64,000 nt of DNA, from positions 9,486,001-9,550,000 of the forward strand of contig NC_063153.1 in the NCBI RefSeq assembly GCF_020921035.1, in the 5' to 3' direction. This document shows positions 49,490 through 62,107 of this stretch, piece after piece. Source of the stretch: Rhodamnia argentea (lineage: Eukaryota > Streptophyta > Magnoliopsida > Myrtales > Myrtaceae). How positions within the stretch are numbered: the first letter of the stretch is position 1; every line of letters begins with the position of its first letter. A program made the translations under genes and the position numbers. Under the pieces are notes generated by a model that did no database searches, was not told the DNA's origin, and saw only the letters and a list, made by a program, of their open reading frames with translations.

Positions 49490-49940
49490 CGTTTAGGGCG
49501 GATCGAGAACGGATGGCCGGGATCAAGTCTAGAAGTAATCGCGGCCGTTCGGAGTAATAAGCGGTGCGGCGTCGTTTTGAAGTCTAAGTGAACAAACGGC
49601 TTGGATTAGATCTAAACTTGAATCGCAACCGTTCATTTGATTGGTTGGGCGACGTCGTTTAACACCCCAAAACAAATGCGTCGTCATTTCGTGCGTTGAG
49701 GGGCATGAACGGCTCAAATTGAGCCTTAGGATTAATCGTGGCCGTCCGTCCAATGTCGGGTGCGACGTCGTTTAAGAGGGGTAGACAGGCGCGGCGTCGT
49801 TTTGCTTCAAGACGCGCGGACGGTTGAGATTAATTTTTAAAGTTGATCTCTGCCATTCATTCCTTTTATATATATTCAAATATTAGGAAAATGATTTTAG
49901 AAAATAAAAAAAATAGAAATGAATATATAAACGGCACCGT
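49490..49940. repeat. Cluster of GCGTCGTTT-type motifs upstream of the BT1 gene
   Basis: GGCGTCGTTTTG at 49568-49579, GACGTCGTTTAA near 49651, GCGTCGTCATTT near 49679, GACGTCGTTTAA near 49764 and GGCGTCGTTTTG near 49792 lie in degenerate repeat units of roughly 75-110 bases. Each unit also has an AACGGC or ACCGTT-like box. ACGGCACCGTTT follows near 49932. The role is unknown; it could be a decayed element or a promoter-proximal motif array. Confidence 0.6.
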
Positions 49941-49991
49941 TTAGCCTTCAGCGGATCTGAGTTTGGGTTTAGACTGGGTTGACCGGTCTGT

Positions 49992-50085
49992 AGAGAGAGA
50001 GAGAGAGAGAGAGAGAGAGGGCCTAGCTCTCCTCCTCCCACCTTTGAAGAGGGCCTAGCTCTACTCCTCCCTCCTTTGAAGAGAC
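49992..50085. repeat. (GA)n tract and short direct duplication
   Basis: About 14 GA units are followed by two copies of GGGCCTAGCTCT-CTCCTCC...CCTTTGAAGAG, in the leader region of the BT1 gene. Confidence 0.85.
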
Positions 50086-50608
50086 GACATACCCAAGCAC
50101 ACCCAATATAAAAACACGCTTGAACGGTGACACAACACTACACAGAAAGAAAAGGGGGATTCACCTACCCCTCTTCCTTCTGGCAAAGTTTTCGACCAAA
50201 ACCTCCATGCTTTGTTTTTTTTTAATATAGTTATCACCGTCTCTTCTCTCGAATTCTTCACACCAAATACCCAAGAACCGGATCTTCCAACTAGCAGCAT
50301 TTCCCTTATTCCCTATTGTGCTCTTTTTGCTTTACGCCGTCCACCACTTTCGAATCAAGTATTCAGCTTTTGCCTTTACCTGTTCGTTAAAAATCCAATC
50401 TTTCCCTTCTTATTTACTTGCAGTGGATATGCAACCATGAAACATTGCTCTGGGTGTTCGTCAAATCCCATTAGGAAGCGCTTTTATGCCGTTTTGCTTG
50501 GTGGGTAGAGGAAGAATCCCAGGTTTGTGTTACAAAAGTTGGGATTTTTTGTCTCTTCTAATTCGTGAAAAGCACTGGATTTTTAGTTTGTTGACGAGGT
50601 TTTAGTAG

Positions 50609-52987
50609 ATGGGCAAGAAAGCAGCTCACTTGTTTGACGATAATAAGGATGGGGTTTTGTCTATTAGTGGCTTGGGGTCACCATGGAGTCTCCGGGATGA
50701 TGAATTCTATCCTGGAGGTGGATTATTTGCCAGTGTTGGTCAAATGGGGAGGAATTTGGGCGTTCCGCCAAATCCCCCCAACGCTGCGGACACAGGTGGT
50801 GGGGGTGGCAGCGGCATTAAGATGCCCTGCGTTGAATTATTGGTCAAGTATGTGTCTTTTCCGAAGGGAATTGGGATACCAGGTGTTTCCGAGGAGGAAG
50901 GGACAGTAAAGAAGAAAAATATTGGGCTTAGACTGAAAATAAAGGTTAAAAATCCTTCATTGAGGAGGTTGATTAGTGGGGCGATTGCTGGGGCAGTTTC
51001 ACGAACCGCCGTGGCCCCTCTGGAGACGATTAGAACGCATTTGATGGTTGGGAGTAGTGGGCATTCCACTACTGAGGTCTTTCGTGATATTATGAAGCAT
51101 GATGGTTGGATGGGCTTGTTTAGAGGTAATTTGGTCAATGTGATTCGCGTTGCTCCTAGCAAGGCCATTGAGGTAGGCAGGAGTTCTTTTTTGCTTTTGT
51201 TTGCTTAATTTTAGTGTTTTAGCCACTTTGTGTCCATTGAGATGCTATTTCCTTGACTGGTGCTTCAGAGCGTTTAGTTGTTGACCTTGTTATCATTTTG
51301 GTAGATATGAATATTTCCAATTACTTGATCATTCAGGAGATCACCATACATTGGTTCGTATGTTACAGTATGGAAAGTCTATTGAGCATCCATGTAGTCT
51401 GAATTGTCAACTGTCATTAAGGTTTGTGCATGACTGCTAAACTGCTGTTTTCAATCTGTTATCCACTGCCTTGAATATTTGTATCTTGTAAGTGGTGTGC
51501 TGCTTGTTGTGGTTGTAGGTTTTGCTTTGTTGGGATTTTTGGAAATTAATCAATGGTCATGAGATCTTCATTGATTCCTCAAAGTTCTATGCATTGCATG
51601 ACTTGATTCAGCTTCTCTTGGCTTTTCTGGCTTGTTGAGGGAAAAGTTGATGCTGTGATGCTCATCTTGAATGTGATTTCACTGGCAAATAAGTGGCAAA
51701 AATATTTTGTTACTTGTTTGACCATGCTTTCTAGTCTTTCAGTTGCACTTTTGAGCTGCATGTGTTTCTTATTCTAGGGACAGCTCATTCGACTTATGAG
51801 CTAACTTTATTCCTGCATTTGATTATGTTTTTTAGAAGTTCTCCGCATATGCAGATATAAGTATTCAGCATATCAATATATAAGTCTTCTCTACAAGCTT
51901 TCTAGATTGATTCTCCAGTGTAACAACTTCTCTCTTTTTTCTACCTGGAAAATGTGTCTCCTTTCTGCAGTGATGCTCTCTTTCATTTAGTCACCTGTAA
52001 ACAATCTTATCATATGAATTTTTTTTTCTTCAATCTCTTTGGAGCTTCGCTGTCATTGCAGATCTATTCATGATGTGCTGTGTGGTAGGCATGTAGTTTG
52101 AAGAGATCTAGTGTTAGAAACTTAACATTTAACTAATGCCTGAGATTTCTCTGTCCTTGTATCCTTGCTCTCAGGTTTAATCTCTCCAGCTTCTACAATC
52201 CTTTAATTTATCCATTGAACTTCTGGTCCCATGTATTGCAGCTATTTGCTTATGATACGGTCAACAAACAGTTGTCGCATAAACCTGGGGAACAGCCGAA
52301 GCTTCTGCTTCCTGCCTCCTTAATTGCTGGTGCCTGTGCTGGTGTGAGCTCAACAATATGTACATATCCTCTTGAGTTGATCAAAACTCGACTCACCATC
52401 CAGGTATAGTGCCACGTCATTGCTAACATGATAATATTGAACCTTGCCATTGCTAACATGATTCGGTTTACCTTACCAAAAAAAACATGATTCGGTTTCC
52501 TTCCCTGTTGCAGAGGGGAGTTTATGATGGTATGCTTGATGCGTTCTTGAAAATAGTCAGGGATGAGGGACCTGCAGAATTATATAGAGGCCTCGCCCCT
52601 AGCCTTATCGGAGTGATTCCATATGCCGCCACCAACTATTTTGCTTACGACACGTTGAGAAAAGCGTATCGGAAGTTTTTCAAGCAAGAGAAGATTGGGA
52701 ACATCGAGACCCTTCTCATCGGATCATTAGCTGGCGCTGTTTCCAGTAGCGCTACTTTCCCGTTGGAGGTAGCTCGGAAGCATATGCAAGTGGGAGCACT
52801 CAGTGGAAGGCAGGTGTACAAAAATGTGATCCACGCACTTGCGAGTATACTTGAGCAGGAAGGGGTTGGAGGTCTATATAGAGGTTTAGGCCCTAGTTGC
52901 ATGAAGTTGGTGCCTGCTGCGGGGATATCTTTCATGTGTTACGAAGCATGCAAGAGGATACTGGTCGAGGACAATGAAGAGGCATAA
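50609..52987 (+). CDS. BT1: Brittle1-type adenine nucleotide carrier (mitochondrial carrier family)
   Basis: Three exons (50609-51172, 52242-52403 and 52514-52987) give 399 residues. A long N-terminal extension of about 115 residues, Gly-rich around GGGGGSG, precedes the carrier domain and is typical of plant BT1 proteins, which are found in plastids and mitochondria. Three repeat signatures are present: PLETIRTHLMVG, PLELIKTRLTIQ and PLEVARKHMQVG, each followed by a Gly-rich YRG-type or FRG segment (GLFRGN, ELYRGL, GLYRGL). Six membrane helices are expected. Arabidopsis BT1 (At4g32400, SHS1) exports newly made adenine nucleotides from plastids. Substrate here is by homology. It lies tail to tail with CESA1, matching At4g32400 and At4g32410. 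Confidence 0.92.
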
Positions 52988-54207
52988 TCACATATTTGAC
53001 AAGAAAAGATGCGAGGTCTTTTGCTTCAGGTCATCTACAGAAAGGGTGGAGAAGATGACTACTTCATACATTGCGGCTGAATCGGTTTTTTTTTTTTTTT
53101 TTTTCGCTCATGGGATTTCTTCGGAAGAATTCTTCAAGGAAGTTCTTGTTACCGTGGTCGGTACTACATAACACTCACAAAGATAATGAATGGGTTTACT
53201 TTTCTTTCAGAGTTCTTTGTGTGTTTTTGAAATAGGTACTGGCACGTTTGATAAGTGGAGCACCACCTTTCATGAGAAGATGAGTTGGTAAGAGTTGAAC
53301 CAAGAAAGATGGCCAGCTTGTTCAAGAATATGCTGATTGGGATGCCATGTTTTTCACAGGTGCTGGTTTGAGTGGGCATATTGAATCTCTTCATAAGGAA
53401 GTTTTCTCGTTTACCGGATTGTCGGTTTATAGGAAAAATAGTACCATGTTCGGAGTCTGATGTTCCAGTTTCAGGTATGCGTACCTTGAGCTTTCTTCAA
53501 CAGAACAAAGCTCGGTATTAGACGATCTTGTCATATGTCGATTTTGTCTCTGATGCATACCTTGGCTGGTTATGCTGCAAGACGAACTCTTGCTGCTATA
53601 CCAAACATGGCAAGCCTGCAGCTCCGAGGGCTGCTTTTAATGAGAAAACAAGAAATGGTGATAATTCTGTCAATCCCGTCGAGTCTGAAATTGAAGACAA
53701 ACAAGTGCACATCGGCTTTGCGAAATTATGAGTAGAATGGCTGGTGTTTAATTCGAAGAGCATACAAGGCTTTCCGTAGAGCCTTGCGTTGGCAAGAGAC
53801 CTGTTGACAATTTGAAAGAGAATGGCGGCAACAGCAATAAGGGCATCGGCTTAAGCTTTGACCAATGAACTCGTTCTATATTCAACCTTTTGAGTGCTGG
53901 ATTAAGTTCGAAAGTGCTGTATCATTATGATCAAACAACAAAATACTGCACAAATAAATAACAACAGACGAATCAAAGGTTCGAGGAGATGCCTATTTTG
54001 ATACTACGCCGACACCTGCAATAATGACACGACAAAAAAATGACAATCTCTGTTTTTCTGTTTTCCACCCAGCTTCTCCCCGGACGAAAGTATTGCATCA
54101 ATATTGATGATGCGAGTGACTTTGGATGGCAATGAGAATCTTGTTATATACATAAAAGAACAATAAGCACGTGAAGATGGCCACCGCCATAGGCGAGCAT
54201 GATGCTA
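52988..54207. other. Region between the BT1 and CESA1 stop codons
   Basis: This holds the two converging 3' untranslated regions. Between about 53200 and 53740 the composition is coding-like, with short open pieces interrupted by stops, but I recognise no family. Confidence 0.4.
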
Positions 54208-57200
54208 TTAGCAGTTGACGCCGCATTGACCTTTCGGAGCGGATTTCGTGGAGTCTGAGGTGAAAGGGTCAATTCGTACCCAGAGCAATGAGAATATGGA
54301 AGCAAGAAGGATAGCCCACACAATAACAATCGTCGGAGTACGATTCTGCCGACCCAACAGACCCTTCAGGAATGGGTAGAGGTGAGCAATAACCCATATG
54401 GCAAAGAACAGCTTGCCGAACAGTGGACCCCATGACTGATACCCGCTGTTAATCGCATAAGACACACCTGCTACAATGCCAACCAAGTTTACAATAAGAA
54501 CTGTGGTTGGAGGAATGAGAAGCGATGTCCATTTGAAGACATAAAGCTCAGCAAAGTCTCCGTCTTCGTCTGCTGCTTTCGACGTGACCGTAAAGTTGGT
54601 ATCAATGCCAGCAAGCACTTTGAGAAGCCCTTGGAAGACAGCAAAAAGGTGAGCAGATGTACCGCCAATGACCCAGAACTGCTCATTTCTCCACCAATCA
54701 TCAATGCTGACACCGCTCCAACGGATTTCAAGAATACCAGTTGCGAAAATTGAGACGAAGAGGAGAATGAACCACATGCTAGCGAAGTTGCTTATCTGCA
54801 ATTTTTTATAACAATGGATCAGTCATCAGATAAACGAATAGAGGAAGAAACTTTAATTACGCTGAAATTACTAGCATGTAGCTCTAGATAGTCTAGCATA
54901 GAGTCAACTACATTAAGTTTATGAATTCGCTAGTGCAGCATAGTAAAGAGAATATCTAATAAAATTGGAAACTGGCATAGCAATTGAGCAATCGTTTGTC
55001 CATGTAGAGTACTTTAAACAGATAAATGATGCAGAAGAGCCAGGACTACCTTCTAATTGGTTTGAAGGTCAAAAAGATGCAGATAATTGACCTTAAGGAT
55101 CATGATCATACTCAAAGAGTACAAAGAAGAGTCCACCTGTGAAGAGGAGGATTTTGGTAACCACACGGTAAGGACTCCTAGAATATGGTTGACTTGGGGC
55201 TTTTTACTCAACTATATCAAAAGGCCTAAGTTTACTGGCTAGCAGCTGAATATTATTCGACCACCAAAGCCGTTGTAATGATGTTTAGGCAGCTTCTTCA
55301 ACTAATGTTCCCTAATGGTTTCTCATGCATCTCCAGCTTTATTAAAACAGGATGGGGAGCCAGTTGAAAACTGAATATTAAGAGAACAATAACTCCATAC
55401 CAAAGAGGTGGGGGTGCTAGGATCAGATGACAGAAGCAAGCAAGACCCTTCTTGTTCATCTCACTTAAGTAGAGTCAACGTGGATTAAAGGACAACAAAC
55501 CAAAGCAGCACACAAGATTGAATACTCTACATTGAAGAGAGGTGTATCACTTACCTCAGGTATAATAAATTTGTTAGTGAGAAGACAAAATGCAGGAAGC
55601 GTACAATAGGCAATCAGCGGTATTGAGGTGAGGGGATACACAATTGTATTGATGTACGCCAATCTCTCCAAGAGCTTCAATTTCCCATTGTATCCATACC
55701 ATATAGGACAATGCCTGCTTAGCAAAATCTCAATTGACCCCAAGGCCCACCTGAGAACCTGGTTTAAACGATCAGAAAGATTGATGGGAGCAGACCCCTT
55801 GAATGCTGGGCGAGGAGGCATGCAATATATTGAAATCCAGCCACGAGCATGCATCTTAAATCCGGTCAAAATATCTTCTGTAACAGAACCATATATCCAT
55901 CCAATCTGTTTGCAGCAAGTACATCAAGTCAATTCCTACTATATGACATGAAATTTTACGGATGGAATAGAGATCGTATAACGTACCTCTTTGCCCCATT
56001 CAGTCTTGTCCTCATAGCCACAGCTAATAACATGGATGGCTTCTTTCAGAAGCGTTGCAGGATTGGTAGATGGTGGTAGGCCACCCTGTTCCATGAAAGT
56101 AGCTGCAATGAAAACTGGAGACTGACCGAATCTTTTCTCTAGACCTTTCTGAGACATCAGGAGGGACCTCTCATCATCATATCCTACAAAACAAATTGGT
56201 GCTGTTAACATTTATCGCACTTTGCAAAGGTTAAGTAAACAATTAAGTGACATCAAAAGAAAGCAACATTGTTCGGTTCATTCTAAAGTTTGGTGGTCCA
56301 TTAAGGGCAAGGGAAGATAGCCCAATCTAACATATATTCAGGCTAGTTTCATCGGTAATCATGGAGTAATTCCAGGCATTCAGACCATAATAGGTCTGTT
56401 CTCTTACGTCCAAATATAAGGAAGGAAACTCATAATTAAATCAAGACCTACCTTCAACACCCTCCTCAACATCTTCCATGTTGAAAATTGGAATGGTGGA
56501 TTCAGTTCTTGTCATTGCTCTTTTCTTGTCAATGTACTTCTTATTGCCGCCCTTTCCCTTCTTTCTCGAACCACAACAACTCTTTACAATAATATTTGGT
56601 TCCAGATCTTCCTCAGTCAATACAGGGTCATATCCATAAAGGGCTTGCCTGTTGAAACAACATCCAGTTCCAACATAGACAGGGCCTTGGATGCCGTCAA
56701 GCCCTTTCAAGTTAATCTGCATTCAGATTGCGAATATGAAAATCTAGCACATAAAAAAGGCAACAAATGAACATAAATAACTAGCATTTTAGAAGTAGGA
56801 AAAAAAATGAAGAGACACCTACATCAAAGAAGACAATGTTGCGGTTAGCATATCGATCATGCATGTCAATCCCATCAAAACGCTGTGGGAACTGCACATA
56901 GCACGTCTTCCTTCCATAAGCAGGATCCATCATGAAACACATTGCTTCTTTCAGTGCTTTACTGTTATTGAAGTAGTGATCACAGTCGACATTCAAAAGA
57001 TATGCTCCATTGGTTAGGACGGCAGAAACACGGATCTACATGACATAAAACAAAAAGTTACACATTCAGAAATGCCAAAAACTAACAAGCAGATCTAACC
57101 AGTATCTCCAGCAGATAAGAACAACATTCAGACAAGCAGCAACACAGCAAAATCAAACACTAACGTTTCTCAAAGAGAAATAGTGTTCTTACTATAAGCT

Positions 57201-58731
57201 AGAGACAGCACTATCAACATTATGATCCCGCATAATATACATATAGATATATCTAACTGATCCTTGAAAAAAGGAATTCGCTGTACATTTTAACTGAAAG
57301 TACAAAAAGTATAAGCTTCAGGAAGGTAGCATGAACTTGGAATGCAATTTCTCGAATCAAGAGATCCATTAATCAGGATCCTTATGCATATAGATACGCA
57401 TTTCAATGCAAGCAAGCAATGAAGAACCTAAATAAAGAAGCTAAACTGAAAAACTAAATCACAAAGACACCAAGATATACATCCATGCGTTTGCAATTAC
57501 AGCTGTCAGCCTGTCACTAAAAGAGACACATAAGAAAAGCTACATAAGATGTATAGAGATGACGAACCAAAGCATTCATGGCTCCAGCTTTTTTGTGATG
57601 TTGGAAACCAGGTCGCTTTTCACGAGAAACATAAACAAGTCGAGGTAGCTCATTTCCGTCAGTATCCAGTCCTCCACTGTGGCCCAGGAAAACCTATTAT
57701 GTTTTACAACAAAAAGAAAACATTAACCAGACACATAAGAGAGGATAGGGTTGATTACTGGATAAGAAAGTATACCTGGATCATTCCAGGATGATCCCTG
57801 GGGTTATTTCCAGGCCAGGAAGTGCCATCCTGCATTGTCCACCCTTCTTCTGGCGTCTTTTGCGCCTTTGCAACTAAAGCATTGATTCGAACCTTGAACT
57901 CCTCATATTCTCTCTATCAAGCATATATCAGACAATTTTAAATTGTATGTACAAAAACATTTCTAATAGATTATGCATCTGACTAAATGCTACATTGTCG
58001 ATAGGCAAACTACCAAATCAAATTTGTCCTTTCCCGAGAAACTGAGTCACAAAGGTAAAATAGGTTATATGTGGGCCTCCCAAATGACCTTCATTTCAGT
58101 TTTTCAAGAACTTACAAAGTAGTGCTTCTCTAGACAAGGACCACAAAGGCGAAGAAAAAAGAACAAGGACTAAAAGGTATCTGACAAAAGGAGCAAGAGA
58201 ATTGGCAAAGCATTCACAAAACTATCCAAGTCTTTTACATGTCTTTACACTATGCGTGCAGGTCACATATGACAAACATGATATGGTTACAGACAGGGAA
58301 GCATTCAGTGACTATGTCTAGGCTCCTATGACAGCATGCAAGTACCAAATACCCAATACGTCCCATAACTCACCTTCATTGCTCTGCGTTCTTTGACAAA
58401 AGAAGGTTGTATCTTGTCCTTCAAGTAATCTATTTTCTGGGCAAAGTAAAATTCAGGAGCTCGTGGCTCAATGTTGTGCTTTTTGCAGAACGGCACCCAC
58501 TTCTTTGCAAACTCGGCAGTTTCAGAGAGGGCTTCAAAAGTCAACATCGCAGATCCATCATCAGAGACATAGCACGACACTTTGTCGACAGGGTAATCCA
58601 CTGCCAGTATGGACAAGACAGTGTTCGCTGTTATGAGAGGAGGTTCTTTCAAAGGATCCACAGTACTCACAAAGACATCGACGGGAGCCAACTGTGAAGG
58701 TTCCCCTTCACGATCATATCTACAACACAAA

Positions 58732-58786
<55 letters not shown>

Positions 58787-61700
58787 ATGGTGACGATGTA
58801 TCCGGAAAGATTAGCCTTGTTCTAAAGTTTAACTCAAACAGCAGTTGAGCGAACGCAACAAAAACTGGATGAAAAACACTACCTCAAAGCAAGCCTGTCA
58901 AGGTATGTTTCCCGATTGATGGGAAACCATTTTGGGAACTGATCCAAAAGCCAGGATAATGCAAACCAAATCTCACAAATAACCGATATAAGCCACAAAG
59001 GATAAGCATCTTTCACCGGATGTGTTGTACGATACTGTAGGAAAAACCCCAAAATAATCAACCGAAGGATAATTACAACGCGGTAAGGAGTGAGGTGAGA
59101 CGACGATATAGGCACCACACGACTCAGAGGTTGACGAGCATCATCAGCCCTGCAAGAAATACACATCAATGACTATGATAAAGGCACCACAACTCAGAGG
59201 TAGACGAGCATCATCAGCCATGTACATATACAGAAACAGAAAGGGTTTATATTCCCTATTGAACTCAATGCAAAGCAGAGGTATGAATATCAACCACTTA
59301 AACATGACCTTCAGACAGATCATGTTACAGATTCACAGTTTGAGAAAGCGTCATTATATTTGCAGATCTGTTTGTTAGGTGGACTATGAGTAGGATGGAG
59401 GCTAGCAGTGTAAATTCCACAGCATTTCTAGTGTATTAATAAGTAAGCAGAAACTCATCAATCTCAAAATCTGACCAAAATCAAAAGCCCCTCCCAAAGA
59501 ATTTGCAACTTCTCCTCTTTCAAAAGAAAAAAGTTTAGCAATTGCTGGCATGGATCTTAAACACCATGACAGTCATCACCGAAACATTAAATCTGCATTT
59601 TTATCCCAACCGAAAAGGTGGCCATGCGGAAGCTAGAGGTTGCGCTAGATTTAATTTCGTCAATTAAATAAGCAAACAGAACAAACAAGCTCAAAGAATA
59701 ATGAAACTAAATAATTAAAAGTTGATAGATAATATTTCCGAAGGCACAATTTGTCAATAGTCCTCATTTCAAAAGACACTTACATTTGAAGTTCTTCTCC
59801 ATTAGAGCCAGTGCCTTCTACGTCTCCCTTCCCTTCATGATATTTGTTTGGCATCTGCGTCATATTTTTATCTTGTTTAAGTTTCCATCCTTCAACCCTT
59901 TCCTTCCAGTCAACATTTCCTAAGCCATAAGTATTCAAATCCTTTGATGGATCCACAATTCGAACAGGAACTGTTATGCCAAAGAAACAGGCAACCAACA
60001 TAAGCAACGCACATCTCTTCCAATATAAGAGCACAAAGTACAGAAGTTACTGTAAAACCTGGCTGTCTAGGATCAACATAGGGAAGCGAGTGCACATGTT
60101 TGTCAGAAGGACCCAGAGGTCCAGATGTAGTCCTTACAGATTGGTTGTCAGGTGTAGCACAGGGGATTTCACCAGACACCTGTAAATTTTAAGGCACAGT
60201 GGGAGACAATAATGTAGCTTTTTCATCTTGACTGTTCAACAACATATTAAACAAGGTGTACTGAATCCCAGAAAAGTGAACAAATGTTTGATGTGGAAGA
60301 AACAAATAACAGGAGACAATAGCGATAACTGTATTGTTTCCACACCCGATGTAAAGCTACCAGATAATACTGACAATATTTTTATACAGTAATCTCATGA
60401 GCGCAACTAGAACAAACTAGATGCCATGAGAATATACTTAATAGGAAAAGATCATATATCTCCAGAAAGTGATAAAATCCGGTAATGTAAATACTATAGT
60501 CGATATAATATCAAGAAGTTTATCATGTAAAATGTACGTAATGGAAAGGTACACGACGTTGAGAACTTATCAGACTGCAATTAGTTGCGTACCGGCTGCC
60601 CATTGGTTAGAAGAGGGATTGGATGTTGAGATTCACGTCTAGAAGAAGAAGAAAGATCTGGATCTTCTCCTTGCCATTGTCGCCTTGCAGCGCTGGTTCC
60701 CTGGGTATAATTGAACTCATTCTCCAGGTCATCGACCTCATCCTCATCATCATCTCCTTCAACTCGAGGAGTTCCTGTGTCATGAATACCACGTTGACTT
60801 TGTCACTTACTATGTTGAACAAGCAACGAAATATGACACTGCAGGAACCATATTAAAAAAAGCTGACCTTTGTGCCTCTTATACCGACACTTGCACTGAG
60901 GACATGATTGGTTACCATCTTTCCTTTCATACTCATAGCAGGGACGGCACACAGGAAATGCGCACTCATTGCAAGCAACAAATACATCCCCGTTGGCAGT
61001 AAGTCCAACAGTATCACCACATATCTGACAAATCTGGCCATTCAAATTTTTCAGGGGTTTGGGCTGCATCACAAATACAATGACCAATCATCAGACTCCA
61101 TCGTAGACAGAAACTAATGATTTATGCTTAAGGTCTTCTCCTCCCTCATATCCCGAGTTCATACGATGAGGAAATTGAGTGTAAATTGCATTGAAATATT
61201 GCGGGAATTGGTGACTGTGTGAAAGCGTAGTGAGCAAGAAAGCAGTTCAACCAATGTCATTGCACTTTCAATCATCAAAGCAAGAACAAGGACTTACTCA
61301 TACTTTGATTGTAAAACATCTAGTGAGTTAAAACAATTGGAAGAGATAAGATACGTGAAACAATCACTTTCAGTTGGATAGTTAAACAGTGATGTCCACG
61401 TCAAAGTGTCTGAACTATTCCACTCCCGAAGCAGTATTACAAAAGATGCGAATAATCTAGATCTCAGCTTCTTGCCCGAATATGCTATTGAACAGGGGAC
61501 CCGGTAATTATTTTACAGAAGAACATAAACATCATTGGAAGAAGACAATCAAACAAAACAACTAAGATCTGGCAACCCGGAGGGAGAGTTAGAACAGAGA
61601 AAAGAAAGACAACTCACATCGTTGACCAAGATAGTTTAAACATGACTCTGCCATGACCGCCATTACAAAACTAAGCATCGAAGCGCAAACAGAAGAATTA

Positions 61701-62107
61701 GATTGCCAGAATTGCTACAAATCCATGTTGACCGATCTAGGAACGAAAACACTCGACGGCACCAGAAAGTGAGCACAACCCAAGACTGGCTCCAAAACTA
61801 CCGACACTCCGATCCAAACATTGCTACCACTGGTAGTCGAAGGTTCAGCATATAAGAGCCACAATTAGGAAGCTGACGGCCACCAAGAGCAGAGTTAGAG
61901 CTCACAAGCCAGCCTTGGGCGAGCAACACTCAGATCAACACACCCAGAACTCAACTCGATTTCGCAGGATTCATTAAAAGAAAAAACCGGCAAATACAAG
62001 GAAGATGAATCGAGCAAAACACTCACTCCACCGTCCGAGTCGTGACGAATCCGGACCAGCTCGTTCCTCTTGTACGATCCAGCGACCATACCGCCTTTAG
62101 CCTCCAT
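54208..62107 (-). CDS. CESA1: Cellulose synthase catalytic subunit, CESA1 type
   Basis: Fourteen exons on the minus strand: 62107-62027, 61063-60868, 60774-60593, 60179-60059, 59970-59784, 59149-58883, 58719-58374, 57913-57776, 57693-57568, 57035-56823, 56716-56452, 56183-55987, 55905-55555 and 54795-54208. They give 1085 residues, close to Arabidopsis CESA1 (1081). The start [20 protein letters not shown] is the CESA1 signature. A Cys-rich RING-type zinc domain lies near residues 38-85, followed by an acidic variable region. Two membrane helices come next, then the glycosyltransferase family 2 core with VSDDGS near 398, NVDCDHYF near 565, VTED near 783 and QVLRW near 822-826. Six more helices follow, and it ends GQCGVNC. 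The protein makes beta-1,4-glucan at the plasma membrane in rosette complexes of primary walls, with CESA3- and CESA6-like partners. All active-site residues are present. Confidence 0.96.
58735..58782. repeat. (AT)n microsatellite at a CESA1 intron 3' end
   Basis: About 24 AT units. On the gene strand it ends only about 15 bases before the acceptor AG at 58721-58720, so it fills the region where the branch point would lie. Confidence 0.95.
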
